Source: Bernardetia sp963719525 (GTDB lineage: Bacteria > Bacteroidota > Bacteroidia > Cytophagales > Bernardetiaceae). From it: 64,000 nucleotides of DNA. The stretch is taken from assembly GCA_963719525.1 (NCBI GenBank), contig CAVRCG010000004.1, forward strand, positions 3,534,001 through 3,598,000. The letters are read 5' to 3'. Shown here in pieces: positions 17,930-27,044 of the stretch. Each line of letters starts with the position of its first letter. Positions within the stretch are counted from its first letter, which is position 1. A model generated the notes under the pieces. The model did not search any database. It was given only the letters and a program-made list of their open reading frames with translations, and was not told where the DNA came from. The position numbers and the translations under genes were made by a program.

Positions 17930-18964
17930 TTACTGTTCTATGAAATCTATTAAATATTGAACAATCTCTAGAGGAATATCTTCTCTTATATAATGTCCTG
18001 CTTTTTCTTCGCTTATGATATCGTGAATCTGTCCCTGCGCTCCATTAAATTCCATAAATTGCGCTCTCCCATCATCAGTCGATGAATTATTGTTTTCTGA
18101 TAGTACAAAAACAGTCATGAAAGGCTTATTTAGGATTTTAAATCTTCTCAAAACCTCTTGATTTTCTATTGCTTCTGTATCAGTTGGATCAAAAGGAACT
18201 TCGTAAGGCAACTGTCTTGGAGCAGCCGTATATTCATTGGAAGGATAAGGCGCATCATACGCTCTTTCTTCTTCAGGAGAAAGTGAAACACGAGTTGCTC
18301 GTTGCATTACCTGACTAAAATTTTCTACATTTTGAGAAATAATATCTCGCCAAACAGAAAAAGAACGCTCGTCGCCGATATATCCGTCTGGAAGAGCTGT
18401 ATTAGAAGCGAAAATTCTATCAAAACGTTCTTGTTCGTACAAAGCAACACGAAGACTAATGAGTCCACCCCAATCTTGACAATGAAGAGTAATGTTTTTC
18501 AAATCTAGTTTTTGTATGAAAGTAGTTGTCCACTTTACATGATTGTCGTAGGTATGAGCCGAACGATTAATAGGTTTATCGCTTTTTCCAAAACCGATTA
18601 AATCAGGAGCAATTACTCGGTAACCCTTCTCTATCAATATAGGAACTAATTTTCTGACCAAATACGACCACGCTGGATTTCCGTGCATCAGCAAAACTAC
18701 TTTTCCGTTTGCACTTCCTTCATCTATATAATGCATCATCAAAGGTGCTTCTTCTCCTACATCTACATAATTTGCTTTGAAAGGGCAATCCTGTAAATTC
18801 TCAAATTGTTCGATAGGAGTGCGTAAAATATCTCCAAAATTAGGGTCAGTTGCTACAACTCCACTTTTAGCTTCTATTTCAATAGCGTTTTCTAATTCTT
18901 CCTCTTTTTCGCTATCACTACATGAGAAGAACACAAATAAGAATACGAGCCAATAATATTTCAT
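17930..18964 (-). CDS. Haloalkane dehalogenase-like alpha/beta hydrolase lipoprotein
   Basis: A 344-residue alpha/beta hydrolase close to haloalkane dehalogenase subfamily I. The lipobox FFSC places the acylated cysteine at residue 15, so it is a predicted lipoprotein; cytoplasmic location is usual for the family. HGNPAW at 94-99 holds the oxyanion-hole and halide-binding segment, and D164-W165 in HCQDWGG is the nucleophile pair. The base is H324 in AGHYIRED. The expected acid region (typically SDxDP after KPF) reads LSENNN, with E290 in place of Asp. Dehalogenase activity is therefore uncertain; an epoxide-hydrolase or esterase activity is an alternative. Confidence 0.75.
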   Translation of the reverse strand: MKYYWLVFLFVFFSCSDSEKEEELENAIEIEAKSGVVATDPNFGDILRTPIEQFENLQDCPFKANYVDVGEEAPLMMHYIDEGSANGKVVLLMHGNPAWSYLVRKLVPILIEKGYRVIAPDLIGFGKSDKPINRSAHTYDNHVKWTTTFIQKLDLKNITLHCQDWGGLISLRVALYEQERFDRIFASNTALPDGYIGDERSFSVWRDIISQNVENFSQVMQRATRVSLSPEEERAYDAPYPSNEYTAAPRQLPYEVPFDPTDTEAIENQEVLRRFKILNKPFMTVFVLSENNNSSTDDGRAQFMEFNGAQGQIHDIISEEKAGHYIREDIPLEIVQYLIDFIEQ

Positions 18965-19023
18965 AACTAATTTGGTTTTAAAATTAATAAATTAAAAAAA
19001 AATGGTTTAGTTTTTCACAAGTT

Positions 19024-21300
19024 TTATTCTCTTTTTATGACTTTAAAAACTACATCTCCTTTTTCAGTTTGTAGCCTAATAAAATACAATCCTGCTTGAT
19101 AATTTTTTAGAGAAATATAATTTTGATTTTCTTGTAAAACAGTAGTCTGTATTACTTTCCCAGTCGCTGTATAAATTTGATAATTTCCTTTTAGAGAAAT
19201 TGAGTTTACCAACATCAAATCCGAAGTAGTTGGATTTGGAAAAAGTTGAAAATTATTTTTTAGAAAATAATCGTTCGTAGAAGTAATTTCATCGTCGTCT
19301 TCGTTGTCTTGCTCACTATTAAAATCATAGACCATCAAATCTCTAGCTCTCAAAGCAAGTGCATATCCATCAAAAGAACCTTTATTCTGTCCTGTCAAAC
19401 TAGATTCTGTCATTCCACCTACATACAAAATAGAATCTTGTAGATACATATAACCACGTTCTTCTTTAGCTGTTCCGAATTGAGTCTTTTCCAATAAATT
19501 CAAATTTTTATCAAATTTTTGTATAAAAACATCTCCCGAGAAACCAGAATTATCTTTATTCTGACCTGCATAATCTCCATAAGTATAACCAATAGCATAC
19601 AGATTTCCTTCTTCGTCAATATCTAATTTTCTAAATTGATCCGACTTTTCTGTTCCTATTTGTTTAAAAACAGGATTAGTAAGTGAGGGCGAAAATTTTA
19701 CTACAAACGCATCTCCGTTTCCTTTGTGTGTACCTTGCAGATTGCCTGTTGTATAACCAGCAGCGTAAATGTTTCCGTCTTTGTCGATTACATTATCCAA
19801 AACCCAATCAGCTTGTTGTCCATTGCTTTTTATAGTTGCTGTATGAGTACGTGTAGGCTGATTGGCATTCAGATTTTCATACAAACTAACAAAACTATCC
19901 GAACCTCCATTTGTCATGTACCAACCAGCAGCAATTAGCTTTCCCTCTCCTGCATTCTGTCCTTTTAGATACGATAAACCTCCCCACGCTTCCGATACAA
20001 AAACAGGATTAGCAGAAGGTGGTTCTATCACTCTCCAAATAGTATTCAATGTTTCGGTGCTATGTTTGGCTACCAAATACGAATCGTCTGTTCCCTGAAC
20101 ACCTGCTGGACTGCCTTGTCCTGAAACATACAAACTTCCCTCTCCATCTAAAACTACATTTCCATATCCATCAAGACCTGCATTTCCAAACTGATCGGTA
20201 TCTACAATTTGTCCTGTTTCTAAGTTCAGTTTTAGTATAATTCCGTCCCAACGTCCTTTATTTGTAAAACCTACCAGATTTCCGAGCGTTCTTCCTACAG
20301 CATACAGAAAAGTATCATCAGCAACGGCATCAAAAATAAGTGTTCCGTTTTTGGTTTCTAGACTTGTTGTCCAAATTCTTTCTCCTTTTGTATTTATTTT
20401 GGCTACAAAAATCTTATTTTCAGAAATTCCTCTTCCATCTATATCTCCATCTGTATTTCCAAAAAGATAAGTATTCCTATTTTTATCTGCCGTAATTCCT
20501 CCTATAATTTCTTTTCCTGTTGTTCCTAACTGAATAATTCCTTTTTCAAAAGTAGCAATAGAAGAAACAGGCGTAGCAAATTTGAATTGTGTGGTGTTCT
20601 CCAAACTCAAGCTTTTATCTTGATTACATAAAACAGTAGGATTTCTCGGAGGTCTTCCACTAACACTTTCTCCCAAATCATCACACGCATAGATAAAAGC
20701 TATCAAATCAATAGTAGAATTTTTGGTATAAAATAAATAGTGTCCTTGCGTTTTTACTCCATCGGCTATTGTTGCATAAATCAATTTATAATCTTCTTTT
20801 TTGCCTACTAATTGAATATGTCCATAATTAAAATCTATATTTTGGATAACAGCATAGTCATTATCAATTCCATCGCTTCCTTTAGAAAAAAATGGAACTT
20901 CAATTTCACTTATTCCTAAAATAATTCTATCTCCTTTTGCACCTGAATAGGCTTCTTCCAAATCCAAATTATTACCACCACGAACAAGTTTTACTTTATC
21001 ACTTCCTGGATACTGTTCCGACGGATTGACAGGCATAAATGTATTGTAACCATTGGTTTCTCCTTCCATATAATCGGTATCTAAAATAGTATATTCCAAA
21101 TCGTTGAAAGGCGTTCCCGAACCGAAAGTAATTCCATTTGAGATATTTACGAAAGGAATCAAATCAACAGATTCTTTAGGCATTTTGGGAAATTCTTTGG
21201 CAGCTTGTAAAAGTTCTTGCGTAGTTTGAGCAGAGGAATAGCTGCAAAAAAATGGACTAAAAACGCAAAAAATGAGAAGGGTATAAAATAAGTTTGTCAT
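19024..21300 (-). CDS. T9SS-sorted SBBP-like beta-propeller protein
   Basis: A 758-residue secreted protein. It has a signal peptide (about 1-24), a long region of repeats such as DGYGNVVLDGEGSLYVSGQ, DNVIDKDGNIYAAGYTTG and FRKLDIDEEGNLYAIGYTYG typical of SBBP propellers, and a type IX secretion C-terminal domain (FQLFPNPTTSDLMLV..., GNYQIYTATGKVIQ, YQAGLYFIRLQT). The last domain targets cargo through the outer membrane for attachment or release. The substrate or role is not known. It is divergent from purD. Confidence 0.85.
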   Translation of the reverse strand: MTNLFYTLLIFCVFSPFFCSYSSAQTTQELLQAAKEFPKMPKESVDLIPFVNISNGITFGSGTPFNDLEYTILDTDYMEGETNGYNTFMPVNPSEQYPGSDKVKLVRGGNNLDLEEAYSGAKGDRIILGISEIEVPFFSKGSDGIDNDYAVIQNIDFNYGHIQLVGKKEDYKLIYATIADGVKTQGHYLFYTKNSTIDLIAFIYACDDLGESVSGRPPRNPTVLCNQDKSLSLENTTQFKFATPVSSIATFEKGIIQLGTTGKEIIGGITADKNRNTYLFGNTDGDIDGRGISENKIFVAKINTKGERIWTTSLETKNGTLIFDAVADDTFLYAVGRTLGNLVGFTNKGRWDGIILKLNLETGQIVDTDQFGNAGLDGYGNVVLDGEGSLYVSGQGSPAGVQGTDDSYLVAKHSTETLNTIWRVIEPPSANPVFVSEAWGGLSYLKGQNAGEGKLIAAGWYMTNGGSDSFVSLYENLNANQPTRTHTATIKSNGQQADWVLDNVIDKDGNIYAAGYTTGNLQGTHKGNGDAFVVKFSPSLTNPVFKQIGTEKSDQFRKLDIDEEGNLYAIGYTYGDYAGQNKDNSGFSGDVFIQKFDKNLNLLEKTQFGTAKEERGYMYLQDSILYVGGMTESSLTGQNKGSFDGYALALRARDLMVYDFNSEQDNEDDDEITSTNDYFLKNNFQLFPNPTTSDLMLVNSISLKGNYQIYTATGKVIQTTVLQENQNYISLKNYQAGLYFIRLQTEKGDVVFKVIKRE

Positions 21301-21480
21301 GTATCTAAAAATTTAATTGTGAGTAATTAAATTCTTTGATACAATGAAAAGTGAAAGGTTTAATTAGAAACTAGAAAAGGTAAAACTATTTAGCGATAGT
21401 ATTGCTTTTAATAATTTTAATTATGAAGAAAAGCCACGAAATTACTCTAAACTAAAAGTACATTTCAACTCATTTTTCTG

Positions 21481-21488
21481 TATTTTTG
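21481..21488 (+). promoter_or_regulatory. Candidate -7 box for purD
   Basis: TATTTTTG matches the Bacteroidota TAnnTTTG -7 consensus, 43 nt before the purD ATG. No clear -33 element is seen. Confidence 0.4.
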
Positions 21489-21531
21489 TCCAATTACTAA
21501 AAACGAGAAAACACTACAAACCCCATTTTTT

Positions 21532-22810
21532 ATGAACGTACTAATTATTGGTTCTGGAGGAAGAGAACACGCCTTTGCATGGAAAATCGAACAAAGCCCA
21601 ATCTGTGATAACCTTTATATCGCAACTGGAAACGCAGGAACAGCACGAGTAGGAACAAATGTAAACATAAAACCTACTGATTTTGAGCGTTTGACCACTT
21701 TTTGTAGAGAAAGCAATATCGATTTGGTTTTGGTAGGAAGCGAAGAACCGTTAGTAAAAGGAATTGTAGATCACTTCAAAAATAGTGACACGGTAAGGAA
21801 TGTTCGCATCATTGGAGCAGATATTCGTGGCGCACAATTAGAAGGAAGTAAAGATTTTGCAAAGAAATTTATGGAGAAAAATAATATCTTGACAGCAAAA
21901 TCAGAAACATTTACAAAAGATTCTATTCAATCAGCAAAAGAATATATAGAAACTTTACCACTTCCTGTAGTCTTGAAAGCAGACGGACTTGCAGCAGGAA
22001 AAGGCGTTGTGATTGCACAAACAAAAGAAGAAGCTACAAAAACACTCAACGAAATGCTTTTGGAGGAAAAATTTGGCGAAGCAAGTCGAAAAAGTAGTCA
22101 TTGAAGAATTTTTAGATGGAATAGAAGTTTCGTTATTTGTTCTGACAGATGGAAAAGATTATGTTTTGTTGCCAGAAGCTAAAGATTACAAACAGATTGG
22201 AGAAGGAAATACAGGACTAAACACAGGAGGAATGGGAGCAGTTTCGCCAGTTCCGTTTGTTACTGAAGAGTTTATGAAAAATGCAGAAGAAAAAATTATT
22301 AAGCCAACTTTAAAAGGATTGCAAGATGAAAATATTGATTATTGTGGTTTTATTTTTATTGGATTAATGGTAGTTGGAGATAAGTCGTATGTGTTGGAAT
22401 ACAATGTTAGAATGGGCGATCCAGAAACAGAAGTCGTTTTGCCACGTATAGAATCAGACTTTTTAGCTCTTTTAGATGCCACTTCAAAAAAAGAATTGGG
22501 AAATCATTCGCTCAAAATTTCTAAAAAAGCAGCGACTACAATTGTACTCGTTTCGGGTGGTTATCCAGAAGATTACGAAACTAGAAAAGTCATAAAAGGA
22601 CATGGAAATCTTCCGAAAAACGTAATTGCTTTTCATTCAGGAACAATTGACGACGAAAGCCGAACACTAACAAATGGAGGACGAGTAATGGCACTCACAG
22701 CACTTGCCGATACAGCAGAAGAAGCACTTGCAGAATCAAATTTTGCAGCCGAACAAGTTACTTTTGAAGGAAAATATTATCGAAAAGATATTGGAAAGGA
22801 TTTATTGTAG
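21532..22810 (+). pseudogene. purD: Phosphoribosylamine-glycine ligase, one frameshift
   Basis: PurD (GARS) joins phosphoribosylamine and glycine in purine synthesis. The two readable pieces, 21532-22104 and about 22090-22810, cover the whole ATP-grasp enzyme of about 425 residues: N-terminal IIGSGGREHAFAWK, LKADGLAAGKGVVIA, GGMGAVSP, NVRMGDPETEVVLPR and C-terminal MALTALADTAEEAL. The break lies in the A5 run at 22089-22093. With four As the protein reads GEASRKVVIEEFLDG and is continuous. A second purD is not seen, and the enzyme is needed for de novo purines, so sequence error is likely. Confidence 0.9.
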
Positions 22811-22823
22811 AATAAGATTATAG

Positions 22824-22853
22824 AAAGTCGTTGTTTTTATAAATAACGGCTTT
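22824..22853 (+). terminator. Terminator after purD
   Basis: AAAGTCGTTGTTT pairs with AAATAACGGCTTT around a TTAT loop with two wobble pairs, followed by a TTATTTTTT run 14 nt past the purD stop. Confidence 0.7.
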
Positions 22854-22965
22854 TTATTTTTTAAAAGATTAAATACACATTTTAAGAACTGAAATATGTA
22901 TTTTGCAGAAGAAGGAAAAATAATACAACAATTACTTATTCAATTTAACTTTTACACTATTTTTT

Positions 22966-23700
22966 ATGAAACAAATTCTCTTTCTCGTCTTCGTTTTCTT
23001 TGCGCTTAGTTTTTTTTCTTTTTCAAGTTTTGCTCAAGATGTTGATGCTACTACTAATGAAAAATCAAATCAAGTTTATTCTGACTTTAATTTAGGAGCA
23101 GGAATTTATACTAATGGTTTTGCTGGAGCGATTGCTTATTCTCGTTTGCATCCGATTGCTTTCAAAAAGCGTTTTTATATCGGTTATGGCGTTCGTTTTA
23201 CTTCTTATTTTGGCAGAAATGGAGATTTCGTAACTGCTCCTGCTGATGTTTCGGAAGGTAATTTCTTCAAACCTCAAAACGAGGAAAAATTAGATACTTT
23301 ATTTATGCCGACTGCTCAAACTAATTCTTTGAATGCTGCAATCTTTTTGATGTATAAATTCTCTGACAAATTTAGTTTAGGATTTAATATTGATGCCATT
23401 GGTTTTAGTTTTGGAAAAGACCAAACAAGTACTTTTTCTTCTTTTAGCGAAGACATTTCCGAAACAACTTCAAATGCTTCGGTTACAAATTTTAATGTTC
23501 TGCTGACAGGAGATTATGATATTGGAAGTTTGAATTCTGAAATCTATGCTCATTATGATGCAAGTGAAAAAATTGCTATTCGTGCAGGTATTAATTTTAT
23601 CTTTTCAGAATATACCACAGACCAAAAATTTGCTTTTGATAATGACCGTTTTCGCCAAAAAAGTTTGGGTCTAATGTTAGGAATTGCTTACAAACTGTGA
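22966..23700 (+). CDS. Outer membrane beta-barrel protein
   Basis: A 244-residue predicted porin-like outer membrane protein. The signal peptide (about 1-23, ending SSFAQ) is followed by alternating amphipathic strands such as YIGYGVRFTSYFG, AAIFLMYKFSDKFSLGFNIDAIGFSFG and AIRAGINFIFSEY. It ends LGLMLGIAYKL, fitting a barrel terminal strand. The exact family and ligand are not recognised. A 29-bp tandem repeat array begins 10 nt after the stop. Confidence 0.75.
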   Translation: MKQILFLVFVFFALSFFSFSSFAQDVDATTNEKSNQVYSDFNLGAGIYTNGFAGAIAYSRLHPIAFKKRFYIGYGVRFTSYFGRNGDFVTAPADVSEGNFFKPQNEEKLDTLFMPTAQTNSLNAAIFLMYKFSDKFSLGFNIDAIGFSFGKDQTSTFSSFSEDISETTSNASVTNFNVLLTGDYDIGSLNSEIYAHYDASEKIAIRAGINFIFSEYTTDQKFAFDNDRFRQKSLGLMLGIAYKL

Positions 23701-23709
23701 TTGTTTTTT

Positions 23710-23907
23710 GTAGCGTGGACTTTAGTCTGCGAATTTCTGTAGCGTGGACTTTAGTCTGCGAATTTCTGTAGCGTGGACTTTAGTCTGCGAATTTCTGTAG
23801 CGTGGACTTTAGTCTGCGAATTTCTGTAACGTGGACTTTAGTCTGCGAGTTTCTGTAGCGTGGACTTTAGTCTGCGAGTTTCTGTAGCGTAGACTTTAGT
23901 CTGCGAA
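23710..23907. repeat. 29-bp tandem repeat array, seven copies
   Basis: Seven head-to-tail copies (the last partial, 24 bp) of a 29-bp unit beginning GTAGCGTGGACTTTAGTCTG. Copies start at 23710, 23739, 23768, 23797, 23826, 23855 and 23884. They are nearly identical; variants are TAACG in copy 5, GAGTTTCT ends in copies 5 and 6, and TAGAC in copy 7. There are no spacers, so this is not CRISPR. On the minus strand the unit reads CAGACTAAAGTC...GCTACAG and matches the dispersed elements at 861-910 and 8984-9036. Confidence 0.9.
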
Positions 23908-23981
23908 ATGTATAGGTTCAAAAAAACAGAAAATTCAAACAACGAATTTTTTGTTTTTTTCGAGTTAGTGCTAGTAAGCTG

Positions 23982-24098
23982 TTACTTTTTAAGTTTGAAA
24001 ATAACAGGTATGGTTACTTTAGACTCTATAAATTCTCCCTTCTTTACTTCAGGATGCCACCTTTTACTTTCTTTTACTAATCGGATAGCTTCTAACGA
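23982..24098 (-). pseudogene. TonB C-terminal domain remnant
   Basis: A 38-codon minus-strand segment ends SLEAIRLVKE-SKRWHPEVKKG and VTIPVIFKLKK then stop. This is the typical end of a TonB C-terminal domain (EA-R-v-k-s-W-P-kkG-v-PI-FkL). It is preceded in frame by a stop, and I could find no longer reading frame, so it looks like the 3' scrap of a lost tonB-like gene. It lies 75 nt past the tandem repeat array. Confidence 0.6.
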
Positions 24099-24262
24099 CT
24101 AAGATAACTTTGCTAGAAAGAAAATTCACGCTGTTTTTTTTGATTTAATAAAATTATAAGGCTACAAAAATACAGATAAAAATTTATGTTCTTCCAAAAT
24201 TTTAATAAATTGTTGTGTGTTCAATTACCCAAAACTGAACACACAATTTATTTTATTTTTCC

Positions 24263-24270
24263 TAACTTTG
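24263..24270 (+). promoter_or_regulatory. Candidate -7 box for rlmD
   Basis: TAACTTTG fits the TAnnTTTG consensus, 65 nt before the rlmD start. The same sequence in a similar setting (TTTCCTAACTTTG) precedes the gene at 63483. Confidence 0.5.
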
Positions 24271-24335
24271 TACATTAATCAAAATAGAAAATTATAGTAC
24301 TTAGAATACTCAGAATAAAGAAAAAATAAAGAAAA

Positions 24336-25757
24336 ATGGGAAGAAGAAAAAATAAAAACCGAATTATAGAAAACGTAATTATTCTTGATGCTGGTGCAGA
24401 AGGAAAATGTATTGCCAGACCCGTAGAAGCCGATGGAAGAGTAGTTTTCGTAACAGGCGTTGTACCAAAAGACGTAGTAGATTTACGAATTACAAAGCAA
24501 AGAAAAAGTTATTGGGAAGGAACAGTCGTAAAATTTCATTCTTATTCCGACGAACGAGTAGAACCTTTTTGCATTCATTTTGGCGTTTGTGGAGGTTGTA
24601 AATGGCAACATTTGAGCTATGAAAGACAACTTTTTTACAAACAAAAACAAGTAAAAGATAATTTAGAACGATTAGCAAAAATAGAATTACCAGCTATTAA
24701 TCCTATTGTAGCATCAGAGAATACTAGATTTTACAGAAACAAACTAGAATTTACATTTTCTTCTCGTCGTTGGCTTACCAGCGAGCAAATAGCAACAGGA
24801 GAGGATTTTGATAATCGTGCTTTGGGTTTTCATATTCCAGGGCGTTATGACAAACTTGTAGATTTGAAGGAATGTTACTTGCAAGCCGAACCCTCAAATA
24901 CAATTCGTTTGGCTGTCAATAAATATACGAAAGAACATAATTTATCGTATCATAATGTAATGGCTTTTGAAGGACTTTTGAGAAATTTGATGATTCGAAA
25001 TTCTCAAACGACAAGCGATTTGATGGTTATGTTGCAGGTTACAGAATTTAATGAGGAAGTAGAAAAATTAATGCAATTTATAAATACTTCTTTTCCAGAA
25101 ATTACTTCTTTGCAGTACGTTGTCAATACCAAAAGGAACGATACGTTTCAAGATTTGGACATTATTTGTTTTGATGGAAAAGATTACATTACCGAAACGA
25201 TGGAAGGCTTAGAATTTAGAGTTCAAGCAAAATCATTCTATCAAACTAACTCTATTCAAGCCTATAATTTATATAAAATTACTAGAGATTTTGCTGGGCT
25301 TACAGGAAATGAAGTGGTTTATGACCTTTATACAGGAACAGGAACGATAGCTAATTTTGTAGCCAAACAAGCCAAGCAAGTAATTGGAGTAGAATATATT
25401 GAGCCAGCCATTGAAGATGCAAAAATCAATTCAAAACTAAACGGAATTGAAAACACTCTTTTTTATGCAGGTGATATGAAAGATATTTTGAATGAGGAGT
25501 TTTTAGAGAAACATGCTCGTCCAGATGTAATTATTACAGACCCACCACGAGTAGGAATGCACCCAGACGTGATTGCTATGCTTTTGAGAATATCGGCAAA
25601 ACGCATTGTTTATGTAAGTTGTAATCCAGCTACACAAGCACGAGATTTACAGCTTTTAGATGAAAAATATGCTGTAAAAGCGATTCAGCCTGTTCAATAT
25701 GTTTCCACAAACGCATCATGTGGAAAATGTGGTTTTGTTGGAATTGAGGTAATTTGA
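24336..25757 (+). CDS. rlmD: 23S rRNA (uracil-C5)-methyltransferase, RlmD/RumA type
   Basis: A 473-residue SAM-dependent rRNA methyltransferase that makes m5U in 23S rRNA. An N-terminal TRAM-like RNA-binding domain covers about 10-70. The four cysteines that bind the [4Fe-4S] cluster are C79, C85, C88 and C180. The SAM site is DLYTGTGTIANF, followed by DPPRVGMHPDV and the nucleophile region YVSCNPATQARDL. The specific target uridine is not provable from sequence, since RlmC, RlmD and related paralogues share these motifs. Confidence 0.85.
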   Translation: MGRRKNKNRIIENVIILDAGAEGKCIARPVEADGRVVFVTGVVPKDVVDLRITKQRKSYWEGTVVKFHSYSDERVEPFCIHFGVCGGCKWQHLSYERQLFYKQKQVKDNLERLAKIELPAINPIVASENTRFYRNKLEFTFSSRRWLTSEQIATGEDFDNRALGFHIPGRYDKLVDLKECYLQAEPSNTIRLAVNKYTKEHNLSYHNVMAFEGLLRNLMIRNSQTTSDLMVMLQVTEFNEEVEKLMQFINTSFPEITSLQYVVNTKRNDTFQDLDIICFDGKDYITETMEGLEFRVQAKSFYQTNSIQAYNLYKITRDFAGLTGNEVVYDLYTGTGTIANFVAKQAKQVIGVEYIEPAIEDAKINSKLNGIENTLFYAGDMKDILNEEFLEKHARPDVIITDPPRVGMHPDVIAMLLRISAKRIVYVSCNPATQARDLQLLDEKYAVKAIQPVQYVSTNASCGKCGFVGIEVI

Positions 25758-25831
25758 AAAGTTTTATTTTCTACTCTTTTTTCGTGATTTTTCTGTATAT
25801 TTATGAAACAAATTTTTAAATAAATTATGAT

Positions 25832-26098
25832 ATGAAAAATATAAAATCTTTAACACTTGATTTTCCTTCTGATGTTTTATTAATTTTAGATAGTTCTGAA
25901 AATGAAATAAAAGAACAAATTAGAATTTCCTTTGCTATTCGTCTTTATCAAACGGAAAAAATAAGTATTGGTAAAGCTGCACAAGTAGCAGGTATGTCTA
26001 GATTGAAATTTGAAACTTTGCTTTCTGAAAATCATATTCCTATTTCTCTTTTGTCTATAGAAGAGGTTTTAAATGATGCTGAAAAACTAAAAAGATGA
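25832..26098 (+). CDS. UPF0175 family antitoxin
   Basis: An 88-residue protein with the UPF0175 pattern: an N-terminal strand (SLTLDFPSDVL), a helix IRISFAIRLYQTEKISIGKAAQVAGMS and a C-terminal ISLLSIEEVLND. The family acts as antitoxin and DNA-binding partner of DUF3368 PIN-like toxins. Its stop overlaps the start of the next gene (ATGA), a usual toxin-antitoxin arrangement. Confidence 0.85.
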   Translation: MKNIKSLTLDFPSDVLLILDSSENEIKEQIRISFAIRLYQTEKISIGKAAQVAGMSRLKFETLLSENHIPISLLSIEEVLNDAEKLKR

Positions 26099-26586
26099 AT
26101 AGAGAAGTTGTAATAGCAGATTCGGGAGTTATATTTTCCCTAGCTGTATTGGAAAAAATATACTTATTGAATGAATTATTTGATACTATAAAAATACCTT
26201 TAGCAGTTTGGAACGAAATTACACTTGATGAAAATGCAATTTATTATAATGAGATAGTTTCATTTTTTTTTACTAAAAAACAAGCTATTACTTGGGTAAA
26301 TGAATTAGAGTCTGTTATTGATTATGGAGAATCTGAAGCAATTACTTTGTACAAAGAGATTGAAGCTGATTATTTGTTAATCGATGATAGAAAAGCAAGA
26401 TTAATAGCAGAGAGTTTAAATGTTAATTGTATTGGTACAATTGGTTTGTTAGTTTCTGCAAAACAAGAAGGATTGATTTTTGAATTGAAGCCTTATTTTA
26501 TAAAATTATTGCAAAACCAAAGATATTATTCACTGAATTTATTGAACAAAGTATTAAGAGAAAATAATGAAGAAATAATTTATTAA
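26095..26586 (+). CDS. DUF3368 PIN-like toxin
   Basis: A 163-residue PIN-superfamily protein of the DUF3368 type. Acidic residues of the presumed RNase site are in VIADSGVIFSL (D9), the mid-region VWNEI, YGESEAITL and LLIDDRKAR. It overlaps the UPF0175 gene by 4 nt and probably forms a toxin-antitoxin pair with it. The RNA target is not known. Confidence 0.82.
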   Translation: MNREVVIADSGVIFSLAVLEKIYLLNELFDTIKIPLAVWNEITLDENAIYYNEIVSFFFTKKQAITWVNELESVIDYGESEAITLYKEIEADYLLIDDRKARLIAESLNVNCIGTIGLLVSAKQEGLIFELKPYFIKLLQNQRYYSLNLLNKVLRENNEEIIY

Positions 26587-26601
26587 TTCTTAAAAAAAAC
26601 T

Positions 26602-26943
26602 ATGGCAAGAGATAAAAAACAAAAAAAAATAATCCCAACAAATGGAGGAATGGTTTTTTCCACCAATCCAGATTTTGAGTTTCAAGAACAAGAAGAAATT
26701 GAAACGCTTCCCAATGAAGAACAACGACTAAAAGTAAGCCTAGACCGTAAAAGACGAAAAGGAAAAACAGTTGTTTTGATAGAAAATTTTGAAGGAAAAA
26801 AAGAAGATTTGGAAGAATTAGCCAAACAACTCAAAAATCATTGTGGCGTGGGTGGTTCTGCAAAAGATGGAGAAATAATCATTCAAGGCGAACTATTAGA
26901 CAAAGTTAAATCTTTTCTTAAAGAAAAAGGATTTAAAAATTAA
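26602..26943 (+). CDS. SUI1/YciH-family translation factor
   Basis: A 113-residue protein with a SUI1 (eIF1-like) domain in its C-terminal half: LKVSLDRKRRKGKTVVLIENFEG, then the GVGGSAKDGEIIIQG core and a final helix. Bacterial members (YciH) modulate start-codon fidelity on the 30S subunit. It lies 15 nt after the toxin gene but is probably native core genome. Confidence 0.9.
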   Translation: MARDKKQKKIIPTNGGMVFSTNPDFEFQEQEEIETLPNEEQRLKVSLDRKRRKGKTVVLIENFEGKKEDLEELAKQLKNHCGVGGSAKDGEIIIQGELLDKVKSFLKEKGFKN

Positions 26944-26952
26944 TTTAAACTA

Positions 26953-27029
26953 TTGACAAGGTCTGATTACAGACCATTGTCAAAGTTTTTTAAAGACGTT
27001 GCTAATGGTCGGTAATCCGACCTTAGCAA
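26953..27029. repeat. Two hairpin repeats downstream of SUI1 gene
   Basis: Two related hairpins, 26953-26983 (TTGACAAGGTCTG, loop ATTA, CAGACCATTGTCAA) and 26999-27029 (TTGCTAATGGTCGG, loop TAAT, CCGACCTTAGCAA). They lie between convergent genes and may end transcription from both sides. A smaller relative (GGTTTG-TAAC-CAGACC) is at 5330-5345, so this is a dispersed family distinct from the RAYT-linked REPs. Confidence 0.6.
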
Positions 27030-27044
27030 GCGTTGATTATGAAT

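Noticed and set aside
23710..23907. CRISPR array
   Set aside because: The 29-bp units follow each other with no spacers, and there are no cas genes nearby.
23908..24102. 64-residue plus-strand reading frame after the tandem array
   Set aside because: Its start lies inside the last repeat copy and the sequence is antisense to the TonB C-terminal remnant, which has recognisable family features.
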